Source of the DNA: an uncultured Verrucomicrobiota bacterium
Lineage (GTDB): Bacteria; Verrucomicrobiota; Verrucomicrobiia; Limisphaerales; UBA1096
Direction: 5' to 3'
Assembly (NCBI GenBank): GCA_913030945.1
Contig: CAJWEP010000005.1
Location: 1 to 43,112, forward strand
DNA: 43,112 nt
The notes under the pieces are model-generated. The model was not told the DNA's origin, searched no databases, and was given only the letters and a program-made list of their open reading frames with translations. Of the stretch, positions 41,239 through 43,112 are shown in pieces; position 1 is the stretch's first letter, and each line of letters starts with the position of its first letter. A program made the position numbers and the translations under genes.

Positions 41239-43112
41239 CTATTCCTCTTTGACTTTAAATAGACGTTCACCTGCGAGGCCGAACAGGTAATAGATGGTTG
41301 GGATGACCAGTAACGTCAGGAAGGTTGATGTCAAAAGTCCGCAGATTACTGCGACCGCCATTGGTGTGCGGATTTCTGCGCCATCTCCGAGGCCAATCGC
41401 CATCGGCAAAAGGCCAAGTACGGTGGTGGCCGTTGTCATTAAAATGGGTCGAAGTCTAATGCAGCCGGCCTGTACGATCGCTTCCTTTAAGGCCAAGCCC
41501 CGACTGCGTAATGTGTTGGCATAATCCACCAGGACGATGGCATTGTTTACCACGATGCCGGCAAGCATGATCATCCCGAGAAACACCACCACCGAAAGGT
41601 TGATGCCAAGTATCTTCAGGCCAAGCACGGTGCCGACGAAGGCCATCGGTATGGTGAACATGATAATGAGCGGTTGCACCATCGATTCGAACTGCGATGC
41701 CATGATCACGTAGACGAGAAAAAGGCTCAAGCCAAGCGCGAGGTACAGGCTTGAGCGGCTGCGCTCCCATTCTTTGTTTTGTCCGGTAATAAAGAAGTCC
41801 ATGTATCCAGGCCAATCAATCTCTTGGCCTAGGATTCGGTCTGCCGTTTCAACCGCCGATCCAAGTGATCTGTCGCCAATATTTGCCTGCACCAAGGCAA
41901 CGCGCTTACCGTCGATCCGGCGAATCTCACTCGGCCCCTCGCCGACTGTAAGTTTTGCTATTGAGTTCAGCGGTATTGGTGTGTCGCCGCCCGGATTGAT
42001 GGTCAGTTTACCAACGTCGGCCACCTGCTCTCGATCTTTTTCGGCCAAGCGCACCACAATCGGCACGCGGCGGTCGCGGCGGTTGAACCTGGTGGCTTCC
42101 GAGCCCTTGACCATGTCGCGAACCTGGTTTGCCACCGTGTTGAGGTTCAATCCGTGGCGGATGATCTGCTGACGGTCGTAGGTGATTTGCACTTCCGGTG
42201 CGCCGCTGCGGAGGGTCGGTTCCACATCAGCCAAGTCCAACTCCTTTGAAAGTAGGGCGGTGGCTTCGTCGGAATATCGTTTTAACTCGGGCAGTTCCTC
42301 ACCGTTTATCTGAACAACCACTGGTTTCTTCGAGCTAAACAAAACCGGGCGTGTTACACGTGTGGTGATATCTGGAACCTCCTGGAACATTAAACGTAGC
42401 CTGTCGATGACTACTTCCTCGGTTTGTTTGGGGTTCTGCGAAGGCTTGAGCAGTACCTTGAACCGGGTCGAGTGTTCGCCTTCATCGGATCGTTTCATGT
42501 TGGTGGTGTCAAAGCCGTACATCACCAATAGCGTATCAATTTTGCCCAGATCACTTATTCTCTCCCAAGCCTTCTTGGTAAACTTTTCGCTGAAAAAAAG
42601 TTCGGTGTCGACTGATGTCAGTGACTGAATAACCTCCTCTTGGCTTGGCATATTAAGCCGCATTTCTTGGGTTATTGTGGAGAACTCTGACAGCAATTTC
42701 TCCAGCTTCAAACGTGCCTCTTTCTCTGTTTTTGAAGCGGTGCTGGATAAGTCCTCTTTCGCTTTTTCAATGGCTTCAATCTTTGACTTAATTTCCTTGT
42801 CTTTGAGGATGTCTTGTTCGATGCCGTCCAGGATTGAGACTGTTTGATCAAGGGGTGTGCCAACCGGCAGGGCAACTTCAAAGGTAAACTCACTTTGATG
42901 CACTTCCGGTAGCAGTTCTGTTTCGAGTTGCCTGCCCACCCAGTAGGTCAAGGCAAAACAGGATGCCGTCAAAACGATCATTGTAGTGGGGCTGGCCAAG
43001 GCCCAACGGATGAGTTTTGAATATAACCCTGTACGTGTGTCGATGGTTTCTTCACCGGTTTTTGAGGTGCCTAAGGATTTTCCAAAGACTAGCGTAAGCA
43101 GGGATCCTAACC
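41239..43112 (-). CDS. RND-family transporter permease, C-terminal half, 5' end beyond window
   Basis: The frame is open from the window edge: before the first TTG it reads LGSLLTLVFGKSLG..LYSKLIRWALASPTTM, the TM6-TM7 linker and TM7, so about 623 residues of the second half are present. PC-type periplasmic domain, then VYVIMASQFESMVQPLIIMFTIPMAFVG (TM8-9), MIMLAGIVVNNAIVLVDYANTLRSRG (TM10) and LRPILMTTATTVLGLLPMAIG. An extra charged helical segment sits in the domain after TM7 (about 42504-42786). It is less like the other three and less AT-rich. Confidence 0.92.
   Translation of the reverse strand, partial: LGSLLTLVFGKSLGTSKTGEETIDTRTGLYSKLIRWALASPTTMIVLTASCFALTYWVGRQLETELLPEVHQSEFTFEVALPVGTPLDQTVSILDGIEQDILKDKEIKSKIEAIEKAKEDLSSTASKTEKEARLKLEKLLSEFSTITQEMRLNMPSQEEVIQSLTSVDTELFFSEKFTKKAWERISDLGKIDTLLVMYGFDTTNMKRSDEGEHSTRFKVLLKPSQNPKQTEEVVIDRLRLMFQEVPDITTRVTRPVLFSSKKPVVVQINGEELPELKRYSDEATALLSKELDLADVEPTLRSGAPEVQITYDRQQIIRHGLNLNTVANQVRDMVKGSEATRFNRRDRRVPIVVRLAEKDREQVADVGKLTINPGGDTPIPLNSIAKLTVGEGPSEIRRIDGKRVALVQANIGDRSLGSAVETADRILGQEIDWPGYMDFFITGQNKEWERSRSSLYLALGLSLFLVYVIMASQFESMVQPLIIMFTIPMAFVGTVLGLKILGINLSVVVFLGMIMLAGIVVNNAIVLVDYANTLRSRGLALKEAIVQAGCIRLRPILMTTATTVLGLLPMAIGLGDGAEIRTPMAVAVICGLLTSTFLTLLVIPTIYYLFGLAGERLFKVKEE
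41243..41250 (-). promoter_or_regulatory. Shine-Dalgarno overlapping the upstream RND stop
   Basis: AAAGAGGA on the minus strand lies six bases from ATG 41236 and precedes the TAG stop of the first RND gene by one base, supporting translational coupling. Confidence 0.75.

Overview
The window looks like chromosomal DNA of a free-living Verrucomicrobiota bacterium, or less likely a close planctomycete relative. The evidence is the gene content: an H-X9-DG pseudopilin, a PSCyt1/DUF1549/DUF1553 protein coupled to a DUF1501 Tat protein, a large DUF6807-dehydrogenase-HEAT-haem protein, DUF1080 and ThuA-like sugar proteins, a GH99-like enzyme, an ankyrin lipoprotein and a CT398/CdsZ-type zinc-ribbon protein. 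There is one tRNA (Pro, CGG), no rRNA, no CRISPR and no intact mobile element.

Layout. 1-2201: end of a FAD oxidoreductase and a DAO-family partner (HcnB/HcnC- or opine-oxidase-like). 2333-4776 (minus): pseudopilin, GH99-like enzyme and ankyrin lipoprotein, the last two overlapping by ATGA. 4950-10129 (plus): Tat-exported molybdopterin oxidoreductase, then the PSCyt/DUF1553 and DUF1501 pair. 10243-11522: GspC-like protein and Hsp20 converging on a shared hairpin; Hsp20 has a perfect sigma-54 -24/-12 match upstream. 11839-13759: OppB/OppC-type permease pair, followed by tRNA-Pro on the minus strand. 14015-19071: zinc-ribbon coiled-coil protein, basic secreted repeat protein, beta-propeller protein, and a secreted cyclophilin-FKBP fusion whose stop codon abuts that of the propeller gene. 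19222-24139: the 1264-residue haem protein, a 54-residue membrane micro-protein, LarE, and a gene fragment coupled to larE. 24202-31639: CotH-like protein, esterase, M24 peptidase, methyltransferase, then an epimerase, DUF1080, ThuA cluster that fits 3-keto-sugar breakdown. 31667-43112 (minus): four consecutive RND transporter genes, the first cut by the window edge and the other three full-length paralogues.

The strongest unexplained signal is a highly iterated palindrome with core CTTGGCCAAG, often extended to CGCTTGGCCAAGCG or to arms of 16-20 bp. I count 20 exact 10-mer cores by eye in the first 31.7 kb and none in the last 11.4 kb; chance expectation for the whole window is far below one. 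It occurs in intergenic DNA and inside genes, where it is read as LAK or LGQA and never in the third frame. This resembles the cyanobacterial HIP1 phenomenon but with a different sequence, and I know of no description of it. Its absence from the AT-richer RND block marks a compositional boundary near 31.65 kb.
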